Below are positions 5,026 to 7,554 of a stretch of 7,554 nt of DNA, one piece after another. The notes beneath the pieces are model-generated. The model did no database searches, had not been told where the DNA came from, and saw nothing but the letters and a program-made list of their open reading frames with translations. The stretch comes from Brotaphodocola sp003480315. GTDB lineage: Bacteria > Bacillota > Clostridia > Lachnospirales > Lachnospiraceae. A program made the translations under genes and the position numbers. The stretch is from assembly GCF_964246085.1 (NCBI RefSeq), contig NZ_CAXTPD010000059.1, one strand, 5' to 3'. Numbering within the stretch: the first letter of the stretch is position 1; each line of letters starts with the position of its first letter.

Positions 5026-6696
5026 ATGGCTATGATGAACGAAATGGAATACAGAACAATCGGTTCAGCACTTGCCGGGGGCTATCGTGCGGCGGTCTAT
5101 TGCAGGCTGTCAAAGGACGATGACCTGCAAGGCGAAAGTGCCAGTATCGCAAACCAGCGTGATATGCTGGAAAAATACTGCGAAAAGCAGGGATGGGAGG
5201 TTGTGGCAGTCTATCAGGACGATGGCTTCACAGGTCTTAATATGGAGCGTCCTGATTTACAGAGAATGTTGAGAGCCATTGAGCGCAGGCAAATCAACCT
5301 TGTCATCACGAAAGACCTCAGCCGACTGGGGCGTAACTATTTGCAAACAGGGCATTTGATTGAGGACTTTTTCCCAAGAAACGGTGTCCGCTATATCGCC
5401 ATGAATGACGGTATCGACACCCTGCGGGATAACAACGACATCGCCCCGTTCAAGAATATCCTGAACGAGATGTACAGCAAGGATATTTCCAAGAAAGTCC
5501 ATTCCTCTTATCTTCTGAAAGCGCAGAAAGGACAGTTTACCGGGTGTCTTGCCCCGTTTGGGTATCGGAAAGACCCGGAGGACAAAAACCATCTGCTCAT
5601 TGACGAGGAAACCGCCCCGATTGTGCGGCTGATTTTCGGATATGCCCTAAACGGTCATGGTCCGAACTATATCCGCAGACGGCTGGAGGAAGAAAAAATC
5701 CCCTGCCCCACATGGTGGAACCGGGAACGGGGGCTTCGCAATACCCGCACCAAATGGGAAAAGAAAGACCCGGAAAACGGGCGGTATATGTGGGACTTTT
5801 CCGTTATCAAAGACCTTTTGATGAATCCCGTTTACACTGGGGCGATTGCTTCCCAGAAAAAGGACTACCGTTTCAAAATCGGCACGATTGGGGAAAAGAA
5901 GCCGGAGGACTGGATTGTAGTGGAAGGACAGCATGAACCGCTGATTGACCGCATGAGCTTTGACATTGTGCAGAACAAGCTGAAATCCCGCCAGCGTCCG
6001 GGGCAGACCAATGAAATCAGCCTGTTTGCCGGACTGATAAAATGCGGCGAGTGTGGGAAGTCTCTGACGGTACGCTACACAAACGCAAAACATCCCCAGC
6101 AGATTTACTCCTGCAAGACCTACAATGCCTTTGGAAAGAACCACTGCACCCAGCACCGGATTGATTATGACACCCTTTACAGTCATGTGCTGCGGAAAAT
6201 CCGGGAATGTGCCAGAGCTGCCCTGATGGACGGGAAAGCGGTTGCTGACCGCCTGACCAATACCTGTGAAGCCGAGCAGCGGGAACAGCGGGAAGCAATG
6301 GAACGCTCCCTTACAAGGGACGAGGAACGGATTGAGGTTCTGGACAAAATGGTAATGCGGCTTTATGAAGATATGATTGCAGGGCGTATCAGTGAGCAGA
6401 ACTTCAACACCATGCTGGAAAAGACACAGACCGAGCAGACGGAACTTAAAACAAAAGTGTCCGAGGGCAGAAAGCGGCTGTCCGATGAAGTCCAGCTTGC
6501 CAATGACGCAAAACAATGGGTGGAAGCCATTCAGGAATACGCCAACATCACAGAGTTGGACGCAGCCACCCTCAACCGCTTAATCAAAGAAATCGTCGTG
6601 CATGAGCGCATTGACGAGGATAAAACAAGACACATTTCTATCGAAATTCATTTTAATCTCAAACCCATCCCGGAGGTGGAACAGGTCACTGCCTGA
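5026..6696 (+). CDS. Large serine recombinase (site-specific integrase/excisionase)
   Basis: 556 residues, cytoplasmic, catalyses integration and excision of the element. The N-terminal resolvase-type catalytic domain (about 20-165) has the nucleophile S29 in YCRLSKDD and the arginine motif DLSRLGRN at 97-104. A recombinase domain follows (GCLAPFGYRKDPEDKNHLLIDEETAPIVRLIF onward, about 175-310). The zinc beta-ribbon uses C340, C343, C363 and C374. A coiled coil lies at about 410-490, the feature that controls direction in large serine recombinases. The C-terminus (NITELDAATLNRLIKEIVVHERI onward) matches the DUF4368-type end. The length fits TnpX-like relatives. No good ribosome binding site precedes ATG 5026; translation is probably coupled to tnpW. 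The gene sits beside the right junction in maff2, so this enzyme very likely made that insertion. All key residues look intact, so it should be active. Confidence 0.95.
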   Translation: MAMMNEMEYRTIGSALAGGYRAAVYCRLSKDDDLQGESASIANQRDMLEKYCEKQGWEVVAVYQDDGFTGLNMERPDLQRMLRAIERRQINLVITKDLSRLGRNYLQTGHLIEDFFPRNGVRYIAMNDGIDTLRDNNDIAPFKNILNEMYSKDISKKVHSSYLLKAQKGQFTGCLAPFGYRKDPEDKNHLLIDEETAPIVRLIFGYALNGHGPNYIRRRLEEEKIPCPTWWNRERGLRNTRTKWEKKDPENGRYMWDFSVIKDLLMNPVYTGAIASQKKDYRFKIGTIGEKKPEDWIVVEGQHEPLIDRMSFDIVQNKLKSRQRPGQTNEISLFAGLIKCGECGKSLTVRYTNAKHPQQIYSCKTYNAFGKNHCTQHRIDYDTLYSHVLRKIRECARAALMDGKAVADRLTNTCEAEQREQREAMERSLTRDEERIEVLDKMVMRLYEDMIAGRISEQNFNTMLEKTQTEQTELKTKVSEGRKRLSDEVQLANDAKQWVEAIQEYANITELDAATLNRLIKEIVVHERIDEDKTRHISIEIHFNLKPIPEVEQVTA

Positions 6697-6701
6697 CCTG
6701 T
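6681..6701. repeat. Perfect 8-bp inverted repeat at the recombinase stop codon
   Basis: ACAGGTCA (6681-6688) and TGACCTGT (6694-6701) flank CTGCC, and the TGA stop is inside the right arm. A second hairpin, GTCCC-GCC-GGGAC (6700-6712), shares its first two bases with it, so the two cannot form fully together. Neither has a T tract. They may act as a weak transcription end or mRNA stabiliser, or as a protein-binding site near the element's right end. Confidence 0.5.
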
Positions 6702-6745
6702 CCCGCCGGGACGGTTCTCTTAAAAACACCATATAGATTTTTTGT

Positions 6746-6819
6746 ACGCCGCCGCCCGCCATCGAGCAGAGTTTTACACCTAATTGGGGATAAAACAGCT
6801 CATGGCAGGCGGCGGTGTT
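6746..6819. other. Right attachment junction (attR-like) with a long imperfect palindrome
   Basis: The left half is element sequence, the right half is maff2. Outer arms at 6746-6762 and 6802-6818 pair at 15 of 17 positions (ACGCCGCCGCCCGCCAT against ATGGCAGGCGGCGGTGT). Inside them GAGC (6764-6767) pairs with GCTC (6798-6801) and GTTTTA (6771-6776) with TAAAAC (6791-6796). The centre is CCTAATTGGG at about 6779-6788. The symmetry axis near 6783/6784 falls at the place where maff2 homology begins. Large serine recombinases act on short sites with imperfect dyad symmetry around a 2-bp crossover, so the crossover is probably within 6784-6789. The span of over 70 bp is longer than usual att sites, so the outer arms may have another role. 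Confidence 0.6.
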
Positions 6820-6870
6820 GCCCTTATCGGCACTATCCTTGTACCTCTGCTTTCCGGCTTGTTCGGTTAA
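6786..6870 (+). pseudogene. maff2: 3' remnant of a maff2-family gene of a Tn1549-like ICE
   Basis: The frame ending at TAA 6868-6870 reads GIKQLMAGGGVALIGTILV and then PLLSGLFG, the C-terminal part of the small hydrophobic Maff2 family found in the conjugation gene cluster of Tn1549-like ICEs. The family is about 65-70 residues; only some 27 remain here. A TAA at 6781-6783 closes the frame just upstream, within element sequence. The missing 5' half is expected on the far side of the inserted element. The exact role of Maff2 is not established; as a tiny two-helix membrane protein beside a VirB6-like gene it may be a pilin-like or channel component (inference). The break means intact Maff2 could be made only after excision. 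Confidence 0.85.
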
Positions 6871-6886
6871 GCGCGGGTAGCTGCCT

Positions 6887-7554
6887 ATGCAGAGCATACT
6901 TGACGCGATTAACGAATGGATAAAGGAAATCCTTATCGGAGCGATAAACGGTAATCTGTCAACTATGTTCGGGGACGTAAACGAAAAAGTCGGGACTATC
7001 GCAAACGAGGTAGGACAGACCCCGCAAGGGTGGAACGCCAACATTTTCAGCATGATACAGACCCTTTCTGAAAATGTAATCGTCCCGATTGCGGGGCTTG
7101 TCATTACCTATGTCCTATGCTACGAGCTAATCAGCATGGTAACGGAAAAGAACAATATGCACGACATAGAAACATTCATGTTCTTTAAGTGGATATTCAA
7201 AGCCTTTGTCGCGGTGTTTATCGTAACCAACACGTTCAACATCACAATGGCGGTCTTTGATATGGCGCAGCATATCGTTTCCGGCGCAGCGGGGGTTATC
7301 GGCGGCGATACGAATATCGACGTTGCCGAAGCTCTTGCCGCCATGCAGGAGGGGCTTGAAGATATGGAAATCCCCGAACTGCTCTTACTTGTGCTTGAAA
7401 CAAGCCTTGTGAGCCTTTGCATGAAAATCATGTCTGTACTGATAACCGTTATCCTATACGGCAGAATGATAGAGATTTACCGCGCGTCCAGAAGCGCCGC
7501 TTTTCATCCAAAGGCGGTGCGCGGACATTTTGGGAATCCGGCTTTAGCAAGCCG
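6887..7554 (+). CDS. VirB6/TrbL-like conjugation membrane protein of a Tn1549-like ICE (partial, runs off the window)
   Basis: About 222 residues are visible from ATG 6887, 16 nt after the maff2 stop; an in-frame TAG lies 3 codons upstream (6878-6880), so this is the first possible ATG. The protein starts MQSILDAINEWIKEILIGAI, then has TPQGWNANIFSMIQTLSENV. Hydrophobic helices follow at about 65-83 (VIVPIAGLVITYVLCYELI), about 98-125 (FFKWIFKAFVAVFIVTNTFN) and about 180-205 (LLLLVLETSLVSLCMKIMSV). This matches the TrbL/VirB6-like inner-membrane channel proteins that follow maff2 in Tn1549-type clusters. It belongs to the host ICE and not to the inserted element. The ribosome binding site is weak (GGGTAG), suggesting that translation was coupled to maff2. 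The last 25 or so residues, after YGRMIEIY, look basic and unlike what I recall of the family there. Confidence 0.82.
   Translation, partial: MQSILDAINEWIKEILIGAINGNLSTMFGDVNEKVGTIANEVGQTPQGWNANIFSMIQTLSENVIVPIAGLVITYVLCYELISMVTEKNNMHDIETFMFFKWIFKAFVAVFIVTNTFNITMAVFDMAQHIVSGAAGVIGGDTNIDVAEALAAMQEGLEDMEIPELLLLVLETSLVSLCMKIMSVLITVILYGRMIEIYRASRSAAFHPKAVRGHFGNPALAS

Larger units (their letters stand above)
1..6786 (+). mobile_element. Integrative and mobilizable element (IME), left end not seen, inserted in maff2
   Basis: Seen: a same-strand block of relaxase, primase-like zinc-finger protein, VapE-like helicase, TnpW and large serine recombinase ends where a 5'-truncated maff2 reading frame begins (about 6786). 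There are no type IV secretion genes inside the block, so it can be mobilized but cannot build its own conjugation channel. The recombinase lies next to the right junction, as is usual for elements that use large serine recombinases. The exact crossover cannot be fixed because the left junction is missing: no copy of the GGGATAAAACAG junction sequence or of a maff2 5' portion was found in the first 230 bases. The right boundary is accurate to roughly 10 bp, and position 1 is only the window edge. Confidence 0.85.

Noticed and set aside
5647..6516. Long minus-strand open frame, 289 codons, opposite the serine recombinase
   Set aside because: It is antisense to the recombinase domain, zinc ribbon and coiled coil, all clearly real on the + strand, and its translation resembles no family.
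6580..7104. Minus-strand open frame spanning the right junction
   Set aside because: It crosses the element/ICE boundary and runs antisense to three recognisable + strand coding segments. It is a chance open frame.

Overview
The window looks like a Gram-positive, low-to-mid GC gut-type Firmicute (Clostridia, for example Lachnospiraceae or Oscillospiraceae). The basis is the gene families present, strong AAGGAGG-type ribosome binding sites, TTG and GTG starts, and the type of conjugative element at the right edge. No host chromosomal gene is visible. All genes lie on the + strand.

Positions 1 to about 6786 are most of one integrative and mobilizable element (IME). In order it holds: a GC-rich, hairpin-dense non-coding block (26-182); a promoter and a low-GC cargo gene for a membrane-anchored extracytoplasmic protein I do not recognise (278-802); a second hairpin-rich leader (867-954) containing a terminator; a MobA/MobL (MOBQ-type) relaxase (988-2568); a two-tier terminator directly before the next ribosome binding site; a CHC2 zinc-finger primase-like protein (TTG start, 2635-3279) overlapped by a VapE-like P-loop helicase (TTG start, 3191-4585); an intergenic region with iteron-like GTTGCCG repeats on both sides of an AT-rich stretch (4598-4782), which I propose as the element's replication origin; the small TnpW-family gene (4828-5025); and, abutting it, a large serine recombinase (5026-6696).

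Positions from about 6786 to 7554 belong to a different element, a Tn1549-like integrative conjugative element (ICE). First comes the 3' end of a maff2 gene with its 5' part missing, then the start of a VirB6/TrbL-like membrane protein that runs off the window. The serine recombinase has therefore put the IME inside maff2 of an ICE. The right junction is visible. The left junction is not in the window, or cannot be recognised.

Proposed working: the recombinase, possibly with TnpW, excises and integrates the element. The primase-like protein and VapE helicase would replicate the excised circle from the iteron region, an arrangement resembling phage satellites such as SaPIs. MobA nicks an oriT in one of the two hairpin regions and the DNA leaves through a conjugation machine such as that of the host ICE. 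The most interesting points are the satellite-like origin, the nesting inside a conjugation gene, the long imperfect palindrome at the right junction, and the unexplained membrane cargo protein.
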